From Dipteronia dyeriana (taxonomy: Eukaryota; Streptophyta; Magnoliopsida; Sapindales; Sapindaceae): a stretch of DNA of 64,000 nt. Of the stretch, positions 45,437-56,605 are shown one piece after another; position 1 is the stretch's first letter, and every line of letters begins with the position of its first letter. Below the pieces are notes generated by a model. It did not search any database. It saw only the letters and a list, made by a program, of their open reading frames with translations, and had not been told where the DNA came from. The stretch covers positions 15,207,291-15,271,290 of the forward strand of contig CM065301.1 in the NCBI GenBank assembly GCA_032871835.1, in the 5' to 3' direction. The translations under genes were made by a program, and so were the position numbers.

Positions 45437-46140
45437 GCTTTGCTGTCTTCTTTTCCCTTAACCTTCATTTGCGTTCTTCAACTGTTCTCCGGCCTCCGAA
45501 CTCAGAAATGTAATCCGTTTACGGATTTCGAGCCATAACTCTCTCATGGACATGGAAATATAAGATACTCAACCCAGAAAATAATAATTCGACTCGATAT
45601 ACGAAGACTAAGACAATGTATGCAACATGAGTTGAAAGTGTAGTATCTTTTGACTTAGAACTTGAAATCAATAATATGAGTAACCGAAATGACCGGAACT
45701 CAGAATGATTTAAGACTAAAATCAAGTTCAATATCCATGTTATACAAACATATACATATACAAACACAATTCACACTAGAATGCAAACTACATAGAGATA
45801 GTCTCCAATCATGCATTTTCCAAAACATGTTACTTTCATACCAATGCATGAGCATTCATCTTCAAGTGTGTGAATGTGTTATACATGGTGCACAATGATG
45901 CAGGGACACAAATATATGAATTGTGTGTGTGTGCCTAAGCCTTGTAAGAGAAAGATAAGGTCTTAGTATACCTTTGTAAAGCCATATTGCATCCTTTCTC
46001 TTTGAAGACTTTGAACTTGCTTTGACTAGTTGTTCCTTCTTCTTTGAAGCTTGAATCATCATGAATCTAAACAACTAATTCATTAAAAGTAAACATCATT
46101 TTGATATGGAATTAATGCCACCACAATCTAAAACCTGGCA

Positions 46141-46596
46141 ATCTCCCCCTTTGGCAAATTCCATGTCAAAACACCTATACGTTTACTACAAATATAAAAA
46201 TGAAGATAGGTCACAAAATCACTTCCTCACATTACAATGAGTAAGATTCCTATAACTAATCTTCATCAACTCTTGAAATTCTTCTTGATCTTCTCTTGAA
46301 GCAACCTACAAATCATCTCAAAGCACAATGTATATACAAGAGAAAAACAACAAATGACAACATATAATATGGATAAGAATATACAATTAAGTCCATAAAT
46401 ACATGTATCTCCCCCTCAATACATGCCAAAACACAAGAATTATTAACCAAATCTTAAGACTAAATATTACATGCCATTGAAAGTTCAAAAGTTCACAAAA
46501 ACAACATAAAAAGAAACGAAGCAACTAGCATCTCTTTCTCCCCCTTTTTGACATGAAATGATGCCAAAAGTTAAGAAATATACCACAACTCAAATA
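46141..46596 (-). other. Element 4 polypurine tract and 3' spacer
   Basis: Minus-strand GCCAAAGGGGGAGAT abuts the 3' LTR and is the polypurine tract. Further purine-rich copies lie inside: TGAGGGGGAGATAC (about 46410-46423), AAAAAGGGGGAGAAAGAG (about 46527-46544) and CAAGGGGGAGCAT (about 47887-47899, in the spacer). Repeated tracts of this kind have been noted in Sireviruses. Confidence 0.75.
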
Positions 46597-47713
46597 CTAG
46601 CTACTTGTTCCATCAAAGAAAGTCGTGCGAGTAGTTGATCTAACATAATGCTTGAGAGGTGGTCTTGAACTTGAAGCAATGCACTCCTCCAACTCTTTTA
46701 TCCTAGCATCTTGTTGAACAACTATAGCACTAAGTTCATCAACCTTCTCCTTCAATTGTATAGCCCAATCCGGAAGAATATTTGTGCTAATCACATGACT
46801 ATCAACTTGAGAACTACTAAATAGTCCAAAAGTATCACAAGTCTTACCCTTATTCATATAGGACATGTATGACACACGTTTATCACAATACTTTTCCAAG
46901 GGTTGAACTAACACATCATCTTCTCTACTCTTAATCCCACGAGCTAAACACAATGAAGTAATAAACCCCGGTAATGCAAGCTTTTTATCACCTATAGTAG
47001 AGAAAATCGCACTATCAATGTAATACATGAGAAGATCTCCAAGGTTTATAGGTTGATTAGTTACCAAGACATACACTATTTTGATCTTGTCTTTATTCAA
47101 CTTGGTTGAATTCGAAGATCTAATAATGTTAGTGCAAATGAATAGATGCCAAAATGCACTAGCCTTAGTTAACTCATGTTGACTAATATATGCTCTATTT
47201 TTCCACTCAAAAGAAGCATTGTCACAAAGAGTTCTACCCATGATATTTAGATTCTCAATGACATCCACATCGAGAAAACTAGAATCTATATCATTAGATA
47301 GCCCAAGAAACTTGTTAATGTTTTCCGGGTTTAACTCTAAACACAACACCACTAATTTCCATCAAAGCATCTAACAAGGTGACACTTTCCCTATATTCAA
47401 GATAAAACTCTCTAACAAGAGTATCATTTACAACTCCTAACATGCTCACCCAAGATTCCCAATTTCTATCCTTTAAGCACTTAAGAATATAAGAATCTTT
47501 ACACTTACCAAAGTCAATGCCTTTTTCTTGAAATATCTTTATTGTTCCAAAGATCCCTAAATCTTTCGTCCTTGAAGCTTTTGATTCTTTTGAGGTAGAC
47601 TTGGCTTTCACAACGGGATTCAATTGATTTCCACTTCCGATAATCTTAGTTCTTCTTCTGTTATAAGATGCTATATATATATATACGACAAAAGTGAGTG
47701 AAAGACAAAACAA
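46597..47713 (-). pseudogene. Element 4 3' ORF, 'putative plant transposon protein' (PF20167-like)
   Basis: About 370 codons in two overlapping frames (47713-47315 and 47352-46597), joined by a one-base frameshift near 47330. Blocks: LVREFYLEYRESVTLLDALM; NINKFLGLSNDIDSSFLD; KASAFWHLFICTNIIRSSNS; VYVLVTNQPINLGDLLMYYI; LPGFITSLCLARGIK. This order (REFY, a hydrophobic core, NKFLGL, WHxFICxxIxxSSxxT, LPxxIxxLCxxxG) is that of a plant-specific family often found near or inside retrotransposons. A C-terminal coiled coil follows (WAIQLKEKVDELSAI). Its function is unknown. The frame has no other stop over more than 1.1 kb, so it decayed little. Confidence 0.75.
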
Positions 47714-49529
47714 GCATATTAGTCACGAAGATATAAAAACAAAGACATATGACTTAAGAATGAATCATCATGCAAGATAAAGATAGTGAGTAATATCTTA
47801 CAAGTATCATTAAGTCAAAATATGCCAACATGTAACAAAATGAAGCATGTGAACATGTCATAAAAGAGAACAATGTCTAGCATACAATGCTCCCCCTTGA
47901 TAAATGCTATAACTAAAATCAATGATAGCATAAAGTTCACAAGGATGTTCACACAATCACACATTCAAGCAATTTGAAGAAATATCAACAAAAAAAGCTT
48001 CATATGCTAAGAGTGACACACAAAGATTTTTCAAGTTCTCTCATAATTCTTCAACAATTGCTAAAATATCATCATACTCATAAACAAAGTGTGTGTATGA
48101 GAGAGATATGCTTCAAATATATATTAAGAAGTAGTTTGATAATCAACATGCAAACAATTTCCAACAACTATTCATCTTAAGCTTTTTCCATAAAAAGTCA
48201 AACCAATAATCATCCGGAATTTTTGCTTTTAAGAGAATAGATTTCAACATATGAGCGTGTGTGTGCATGTGGCTCGTCATCCTGTTTCTGTTTTTCAACC
48301 TGAGCTCATTTGATTTTCAACTATACTCATTTTTAAGCCTTCCTCTTTTTCTTTTTAGGCTTTGAATCAAATAATTTTTCTTTTTCATGATTCCATTTCA
48401 ACACTTCTTTGAATTTTTCCATTTTTTTAACATAAACAAAATTCACTTCATGGTGGCTTTCACTCATCACAATGGTGTAGTTCTTTCCAAAACTGGGTAG
48501 TTTTCACAACCAAAGTGTGTAGCCCTTTCCATGAAGGTGCTCGTTGAGTTCTATGTATTTGCCGAAGCAAAATGGATACTAACCATAGGTCATTTTAAAT
48601 GTACTTAAGCACAAAAACTTCAAGGTGTATCCAAAGTTTACATATTAGTAAACTCAACCTACTAGCAAAACATATAAGAGAAGCAATGTGCAATTTTAGA
48701 AAACCAAGATTTTACGGCTCATAAGCACATGATCTAAGAGCAATAAGTAGAGGCTTATTCAAGATCATTACTTCTCTAATGAGTAGCTTTTAAAGAATAT
48801 GAAGCTCATATTTTCAAAAGTAATGCCACTCAATATACTATACAAAAACAATCATCAAAGTTAACATCAATGTGAAAATTATCACTATTAGATCCTAAAA
48901 TAGTAAATGTCAATGAGAACCATATGTATGCTATACAAAAATTCTCTAATATGACATGCTATGAGATGTATATCAAAATTTGAGTTAAAGGATGAATATA
49001 TAAGAGAACATGCATTAGAGTATAGAGATACCTTTTGCACATTATATTCACCAAATATCATAATTCTGCCCTTTTTATGAGCACTCTTGCCTTGAATGTC
49101 CTCATGACACCAGGTTGACGATGTTTCACAACAAGAGTATAAAAAGTATAATATCTCAACTCAATCAACACATATATCAAAAGAACTACTCTAAAGTTAA
49201 CCAACAAATTTTGACCATCATAACAAACATGATGTGAGATAACCAAGTTCATATCAATACATGGAGTATTCAAAGCTAGCAAGTAAGAATTCTCAACACA
49301 ATTGATATATTATCTCAAAGTTACCTCACATGTGCTTCTTATATTAGTGATAAGAGCACTCACCCTTGAACCACTTGTTCTTGGGTGTACCTACACAAAC
49401 ATTTCTAATATCATCATTGACACCAATGTTAATCTAGAGTAAAGTCATTCAATGACTTGATTAACATGAATATCATTAATACACTCTTCCTTAACATTTT
49501 TAACACAAGCTTTGTCAAGTTGAACAAGA
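47714..49529 (-). other. Element 4 internal spacer where pol would be expected
   Basis: 1.8 kb of AT-rich, non-coding DNA between gag and the 3' ORF. I looked for protease (DSGA), integrase (HHCC, DDE), reverse transcriptase (YVDD) and RNase H (AEYxA) blocks on the minus strand and saw none. One purine-rich tract resembling a polypurine tract lies at about 47887-47899. Confidence 0.65.
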
Positions 49530-51395
49530 TTAGTTTTCTTTACTACACAACTTCTTCTTATGCTTAGCAATATTATCATGTTTTTCAACTTTCAAATCCT
49601 TAGCATGTTCAAGTTGAAGTTTAATCTCCTTATCTCTAGATTCATTTCCTAATTTGCATTTTTCAATATATTTATAACACCTAGGCTTAATGTGACCTAT
49701 TTTGTTGCAATATTGGCAAATTGGAATAAAAGATGAGATTGTACCTTTTGGAGTTGAACTATCTTCACTAGGAGTTTGTAAAGATACCTTGTTCGCCAAC
49801 TTCTTCTTGGCTTTTGATATTCTCTTCTTGTGTGGTTTCTTATCAATCATGACTTCATCAAAGTGAGTAGGAAGTGGTGCTTCCAAGAGCTCCTCTTCAA
49901 CTACCAATTCGTCTTCAACACTATGAGAGTTAACAAGATTTCTAACACTAGACACACTTACCGAATCATTCACTAAGTCCTCAATGGCCTTCTTAGCCAT
50001 GTCTATCTCTTCCATTAATTCTTATTCTCTCTTCTTCAAAGAAGATATCACATTATCCTTCTTAAGGTTTATCTTTTCAAGTTCTCTAAACTTCTTCATA
50101 ATATCACCTTTCTCACTAAGAAGTCTACGAGTGATAATCACAAACTCATCTAGTTGTTTCTTGATCAAATCATCCTTCTCAACTACCTCTCTTACAACAT
50201 TATCTCTATCATCTTCAAGCTTCCCTATCTTGGCCAACAACTCAAGATTAGTAGGAATGGATCTAGAGCTTCCATGATGATTTGTATCAAAGTTATTGTT
50301 CAAAGATATTGTACCATCAACATCTAGTGGAGAATGAGAAGCCGTTAGAGCTATAAAGTTGTTTACCAACTCTTCATCACTTGAAGACTCACTACTAGAG
50401 CTCTCATTATCACTAGAATTATCATCACTCCAAGTTGCCGCCAACACGTTGCCTTTCTTGTCTTTCTTAGATGGTTTCTTGGTGCACTCACTAGCAAAGT
50501 GACCGAAACCATGCCAATTATAGCATTGAACATCTTTCTTGTTCATGGCTTGACTATTCTTCTCATTCTTTGAAGATGATGTTTTCTTAACTCCCTTTTC
50601 CTTAGAAGACTTGCCTCTAGGCTTGGCATTCTTCTTTAGAAACTTCTTGAACTTTCTAACCAAAAGAGTCATCTCTTCATTTTCATTATCACTCTTCTCC
50701 TCAATAGCATTGAGAGCGATTCCCTTACTCTTAATCTTTGGATTTACGCACATCTCATAAGTTTGGAGAGACCCAAGTAACTCATCAATGTTCATGCTAT
50801 CCACATCCTTGCTTTCCTCAATCGTCGTCACCTTTGATTTAAATCTCTTAGGAAGAGACCTAAGGATTTTCCAATTTAAACGCTCTTTTGAGGTAAGTAC
50901 TCCAAGTGCTTGACATTGGTTATCAATGTTAAGAAGCCATAATTGGAAGTCTTCGAACTTTTCTTCTTCACCCATACTTAAACCTTCAAATTTTGATACC
51001 AACATTTGAAGCCTTGATTTCTTCACCGCTAAGGTTCCTTCATTAGTAACTTAGAGAGTATCCCAAACTTCCTTTACGGATTCAAGATTTTGAATGTAGG
51101 AGAATTGATGCCCATCAACTCCTCCAAAGATGGCATTCATAGCACGATGATGCCACTTAGCAACCTCAAACTCATTAGTTGTCCATTAACTCATTGGCTT
51201 GAGTATCATGGTTCCATCCTCTTGAATCTTGGTAAGAGGACTATAACCTTCTTCCACTACCATCTAAGCCCTTTCATCAATAGAGCGGATGTAAGCTTTC
51301 ATTCTCAACTTCCAATACCCATAGTTAGTGTCTCAAAGTAATGATGGCCTAGTATTTGAGGGTTCTTCCGCCATTACATCATCTTGTAAACCCAT
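49530..51395 (-). pseudogene. Element 4 gag (Sirevirus-type, two zinc knuckles)
   Basis: Starts near ATG 51395 (MGLQDDVMAEEPS). Blocks: NYGYWKLRMKAYIRSIDERA; KSRLQMLVSKFEGLSMGEEE; ILRSLPKRFKSKVTTIEE (UBN2 domain, about 51060-50760); then a zinc knuckle CYNWHGFGHFASEC near 50530, whose second Cys has become Trp; an acidic serine-rich segment; a coiled-coil-like part; and a second, intact CCHC knuckle, CQYCNKIGHIKPRC, near 49690. Single stops sit in the N-terminal part (about 51333, 51233, 51210, 51054) and at 50022-50024; otherwise one frame continues throughout. Gag would package the element's RNA. Confidence 0.92.
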
Positions 51396-51465
51396 GAGTT
51401 CAAAAGCTTTGCAAAAACCGTGAATGTATCACCTGGACTCTTACTAAGTACAATCTAGTATCCTG

Positions 51466-51477
51466 TTCTGATACCAA
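51466..51477 (-). other. Element 4 primer binding site
   Basis: Minus-strand TGGTATCAGAAC next to the 5' LTR; the usual Met-tRNA site with AAC in place of AGC at the end. Confidence 0.88.
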
Positions 51478-51478
51478 T

Positions 51479-54061
51479 TGAAAATACAAAAACAGTTAAA
51501 TGCTCAAGGCTAACCTAAAGGGGGGGTGAATAGGTTAGGCACCTTTTTCGACTCCCTTAGAAACAAACAAAATTTTGTCCCTCTAGATTGCTTGTATCAT
51601 AATATATATATATCAATTAATGACAAATATCAATATATAAAACAAGTAAAGTGTGATACAAACAAGTAATCATAACACATACACAATCTATTTTATAGAA
51701 AGGAAGTCAACTTACAAATAAAGTTCTATCCATAGTATTCAAATAACAAATACAAATATAAAAGAGATAAGGATAGAGAAAAGTTGACACAAGATATAAC
51801 GTGGTAAGCCTTCGAAGAGGAAACATCCACGAGTTAGCAACCACCGGAAAACAAAATGCACTAGTAGATAAAATAAGTACAATCTCTCAAGTGACCCCTT
51901 CACCTAGAAACTTCCCTCCTATCCTACTCATGAAGATGTCTCCCTAATGCTCAACAATTCGAGGCCTCACACCTCTTGTCAAGAATTCCTCGCTCACCCT
52001 TCCGGATCCTCACGATCCTAGGCAAGACTTCTTGCTGAACTATCCGAGTCCTCCCGACTCTAGTCATGACTTCCTCGCTCACCTTTCGGATCCTTACGAC
52101 CCTAGGCAAGACTTTATTGCTTGACAATCCGAGGTCTCCCACCTCTTGCCAAGACTTTCTTGCTCAAGAACATAAGTCTCACACCTATTGTCAAGACTTC
52201 CTTCTCACAAGGCATCTAGGTGATCATGAATGCAAAATACAAACAAGCATGCAACATAGAATGTTATGATCAACACATCCTATAAAAAATACTAGACATG
52301 AGCATAAATACACAAAACAAATGTACTATAGTCAATCATGCATGTTTAATCCATCTAGATCATGTAAGATATGTTCAACATTACTTACAACCTAGATACA
52401 TGCATATATCTAAAACTTGAATCACAAGATATGTTCAATTAACACATAATCAAGTTTAAATCTCTTAAACCAAAAACATGCTAAAATCATATGACAAAGT
52501 CATTTAGATTAAAGCTAAAGTTCTAGAGCATATTTTTTGATTATAGATTCAACAAAGCATATGAATAGCTCAAAAGAACACAAGCACATGTATCATTGTG
52601 AGATTTTACCCATAGAGAGCCTAATACATGTGAGGAACTATTTTTCACAAAATCAATCAATCAAAGATCATCAAATAGTCCTAGAATCAAAGCTAGCACA
52701 ATACAATCCCAAACATGTGAAATCATAGGCAAAATCAAAACCTAACTCAACATGTGAGATTTCATTTGAAACTCAATCTAGCTTTAAATGAGTTCAAAAC
52801 TCAAGTCAAAACAATCACAAGACACATATATATATGTTGAAGAAGAAAACCCAAGGCAATTGACCAAGTATTAAAAGAAAACTTTGAGAGAAAATCAATA
52901 CCTTAGTTGATTTTGGTGCAGTCCCGTTTTTGTGAGATTAGACTATAAAAAAAGCAATAAAACTAACTCAAACCTTCAATAAAAAGATGGAGGATGAATA
53001 TAAGAACACACTCAACTTTGAATCACTCAAATTGGAGTTCAAATGAAGAAGTTATGGTGTTTGGAAGGTGAGAAAATTTGGTGAGAAAATTCTGCACTCA
53101 AGTTTTTTTGAATTTCTTCTTAGAATGAAATGTGAGAGGGAAGGGATATATAAAGGAGAGAGAAAACGGGCATATAAAATGACCAAAAGGGAAAAGAAGC
53201 AGCCAAGCTTGTTTACTGCCTGAGATGGCACGTGGGCATCTCGGGGCAGCAAGCCTTCTGCCCCGAGATGGCCACGCGCCATCTCGGGAAAGAAGAGCTT
53301 TGCTGTCTTCTTTTTCCCTTGACCTTTTTTCACGTTCTTCGACCGTTCTCCGGCCTTCAAACTCGGAATTCTAATCCATTTGTGGATTACAAACCATAAC
53401 TTTCTCACGAACATGGACATATAAGATACTCAATCCAGAAAATCATAATTCGACTCGATATACTAAGACTAAGACAATGTATGCAACATGAGTTGAAAGT
53501 GTAGTATCTTTTGACTTAGAACTTGAAATCAATAGTATGGGTAATCGAAATGACCGGAAATTAATCAAGAATGATTTAAGAATAAAATCAAGTTCAATAT
53601 CCATGTTATACAAACATATACACGTACAAACACAATTCACACTAGATTGCAAACTACATAGAGATAGTCTCTAATCGTGCATTTTCCAAAACATGTTACT
53701 TTCATACCAATGCATGAGCATTTATCTTCAAGTGTGTGAATGTGTTATACATGGTGTACAACGATGCAGGGACACAGATGTATGAATTGTGTGTGTGTGC
53801 CTATAATGGTGCATAATGATGCAGGGACACAAATGTATGAATTGTGTGTGTGTGCCTAAGCCTTATAAGAGAAAGGTAAGGTCTTAGTATACCTTTGTAG
53901 AGCCATATTGCATCATTTCTCTTTGAAGAATTTGAATTTTCTTTGACTAGTTGTTCCTTCTTCTTTGAAGCTTGAATCATCATGAATCTAAATAACTAAA
54001 TCATTACAAGTAAACATCATTTTGATATGGAATTAATGCCAACACAATCTAAAACCTAACA
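51479..54061 (-). repeat. Element 4 5' LTR (right)
   Basis: Partner of 43574-46140. It holds a private 55-bp tandem duplication (53751-53805 and 53806-53860, around GATGCAGGGACACA) that is single-copy in the other LTR, so it arose after insertion. On the minus strand its U5 end carries CCTATTCACCCCCC, the Sirevirus LTR-end signature. Confidence 0.95.
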
Positions 54062-54680
54062 GGAACTCACTCGGTGAAGTATGTTTAATTTGTTTTTCAT
54101 TTTTGTCTCGTAGCTCATTAATGCCTATTAATACTTAACATCTAAGTTTTTCATTTCAGTCACAATCTTTTGATTTTCCCAAGTGACGCGACGTGAGTGA
54201 CACAATCATTGGCGATTTATTTGATTTTTGAATGGCGCGTGATCTTCAAGGTTTGTGCACCAACCCCCACTCTTACACGCTTGCATTCAGTTAAGGAGTG
54301 ACATCACTCTTTACTATTTATTTGAAAACTCTTTGTTCTTCCTCTCTCATAATCTTTCTTTGCAATTTTCTTCTTCAAAACCGCAACCTTAATTTCTTTT
54401 CATTTCTTAGATCTTCCTTTGAAGCTTCCTACTGTTTTAACTCTTGCACGACCATCCGCCTCTATCAGACTTTGATTTTACCAGTATCAGTACTCATGCT
54501 TTGTTCATTATATTCTCATAGGTATGGATCTTATCATTCGTCATCGTTACTCTGAATTGTATATGCACATTGTTGAAATGGGTGATAAGGAAAACATTGT
54601 TAGACTTGAGTCCATATTATGGGGTCGTCCCCATGCGTTCGCTCCTCTAACTCAACCCATAGATCTCAAGGTGAATTATT
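54062..54680 (+). promoter_or_regulatory. Presumed promoter and 5' UTR of the PF04195-like ORF
   Basis: Contains ACGCGACGTGAGTGACAC (54186 onward), a CTTTACTATTTATTTGAAAA block (about 54309) that may serve as TATA region, and a pyrimidine-rich leader (54330-54430). The antisense ORF of Tat elements has its own promoter, so this is plausible but not shown. Confidence 0.35.
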
Positions 54681-54683
54681 CAA

Positions 54684-56597
54684 TTGCCCATCTCGAATTT
54701 TAACCCCTTTGCTTCTTCTGTTGATGCATGCCTTGCTATGTCAAAGGCAACAAGTACCAGTCACGGAAGTAGAACTTCCACTAGGAACACTTCCTCTTCA
54801 ATAAACGATATGAAAATCCCCTCGCAGAGGTTAAAGTTAGCTAACGTCCTAAAGAGGCACCGAGCGCATTTGTTGAGGTTTTCTGTTGAGCAACCATGTG
54901 CCTTCGATTGCGTGGTTAACGTGATGGCCGACCAGGAAATCACAAAGTATATGGACATATTTGATATTTCTTGATTAATAGAGCTAATCCCCAGTGGTCA
55001 ACATATTGTTCGGAATCCCCCCTTGGGCGTTGTTACTATCTATGAGGCCATGCTCACTTTTGGAGTAACTTTATCGATTCAACCTTTCATTGTTAGATTT
55101 TTGGCTGAGGCAAGGATTGCTCCTGCACAACTGACTCTTAATTCTTATCTGGTTCTAATCAGCTTATGGCATATATGGAAAATGATCAGGGCCAAGTACC
55201 CTCTGACTCCTCAGGAGATTTGTAACTTTTACACTGTTGGTCGATCGAATGTTGGAGGCATATTCCATCTTCAATCCAACTATTCCAGCCATTGGATACC
55301 TTACGAGTTTAAGGAGAAACCCACTCATGCATCTAACAGAGAACACAAAAACTTCAGATGGGGTTTCCCATCATTGAATAAATATTGAAAGAACAACTGG
55401 TTCTTCGTCAAGGGTGATTGAGGCAAATCGGTCGTGGCTGACCCCCACCAAAACTTGGCCAGAAATAGTGTACCAAAACACTTCTACAACCCTGAGTTAT
55501 GGAATAAAACACCTGCTGAGATGGCTTAGGGCCAAGTAGATTTGGTAACTGTGGCGGCTAAGACATCATGGGAGACCAAAGATCACCACTCTTTGTATGT
55601 GGAGAAAGACTTGATCGACATGCGGATCTTCCCAACCATTTCCAATAGACGTAGATGCTATAAGTTTTGAATTTCTCATCATTAAGCTTATGTCTTCCAT
55701 GCTTACTCTTACGATCTTTTTGAACTTTATTTTTCAATGTATGAAGTTGACAACATAGCTGGTGATCAAGTCGAGATGGCTAAGAACCTTGATAGGCTTA
55801 GCAGGAGAGATGCCATAATCAAGTGGCTAAAGAGATCGCTACCTACGAGCATGAGCTGGTGGAGAATATCTATGTGTCTGATCCTAATACCTCAACAAGC
55901 TCGGTTGGATAAGCATAGTGGAATAAGCATGATGCCTCTCTGAGGGATGGTAGAAGACGGTCTACCAAGGAGACGGCCAATAGAAAGGTGGCCAAGACTG
56001 CAAAAGGATCTCAGAGGCTACTCGTAAACAGAAGAAGACTCATCTTGCTGCGAATCCGGAGGCTCACCATGTAGGCATCAAGCTTACAGATCTTGAAGAA
56101 GAGAATGATGATCAAGAGACGTTGACAGATTTGTTCTTAAGGGAATAATGATCGAAGAAGATGAGCGTTCGTACTTCTGTGACATCTATTTTTCTTTCCT
56201 TCGAAATAACTAGGTTGGTTGATCAGGTCCCAGCTGATATTGGTGGGGAGGTTAACCTTCAACAGATAGAACTTCCACCTCAACCTTAGCCATCTCGTGC
56301 CCAAACTGATCGCCCTACAAATTATGCTCTAGCTGATCTCCCATGCGTGGCCGGCTAGTAAAGCCCCAATGCAGTTTACGGTTAAACGGTTGATGGTCTT
56401 ACTGACTCTGACTCTGATGGTTGTGAGACTAACCATATTGAGCCTATAGCCGATGATAACGTGTCCGACCATATCCTTGATGCGATTAGGTCGAGCATCT
56501 AGTGGGTGATATTGGGACTAGCCTGGCTGAGGGTGACATCTAAGATTGATCTGCTACATACGAATGGATGCACTTCTAAAGCCTCCTCTTATTGATG
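54684..56597 (+). pseudogene. 'Putative gypsy type transposon' protein (PF04195-like), N-terminal part
   Basis: One plus-strand frame from 54684 to about 55670 with stops only at about 54972, 55386, 55418 and 55527. It contains RLKLANVLKRHRAHLLRFSV, then VTIYEAMLTFGVTLSIQPFI, FLAEARIAPAQLTLNSYLVL and RWGFPSLNKY. The block 'F...L..QPF...FL....IAPAQL.PN' is diagnostic of PF04195, found as an antisense ORF in Tat/Grande-type gypsy elements. From about 55670 the frame is decayed, with a charged, Lys/Arg-rich stretch. It is split at 56598-56605 by hAT-B1 and resumes at 58217. Function is unknown. Confidence 0.75.
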
Positions 56598-56605
56598 AAG
56601 GTGGT

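Larger units (their letters stand above)
43574..46140 (-). repeat. Element 4 3' LTR (left)
   Basis: Matches 51479-54061 along its whole length. Differences include a longer CA/TA microsatellite here (43697-43756). It carries the same internal repeats, hairpins and TATA box as its partner. Confidence 0.95.
43574..54061 (-). mobile_element. Element 4: Sirevirus-like, gag plus accessory ORF, no pol
   Basis: 10.5 kb flanked by a perfect 5-bp duplication GGAAC (43569-43573 and 54062-54066). Two long LTRs (43574-46140 and 51479-54061) begin TGAAAATACAAA and end with CA. The minus-strand order is 5' LTR, Met-tRNA primer site, gag with two zinc knuckles, about 1.8 kb of non-coding DNA, an ORF related to the 'putative plant transposon protein' family (PF20167-like), a polypurine tract and the 3' LTR. 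No protease, integrase, reverse transcriptase or RNase H motif is found anywhere inside. It would have depended on another Sirevirus for copying and insertion. Confidence 0.92.

Noticed and set aside
45192..45538. Several overlapping ORFs on both strands in Element 4 LTR
   Set aside because: They arise from the GC-rich palindromes upstream of the TATA box; no conserved protein, and they lie in an LTR.
49984..50277. Plus-strand ORF of 97 codons
   Set aside because: It is the antisense shadow of the Element 4 gag coding frame.
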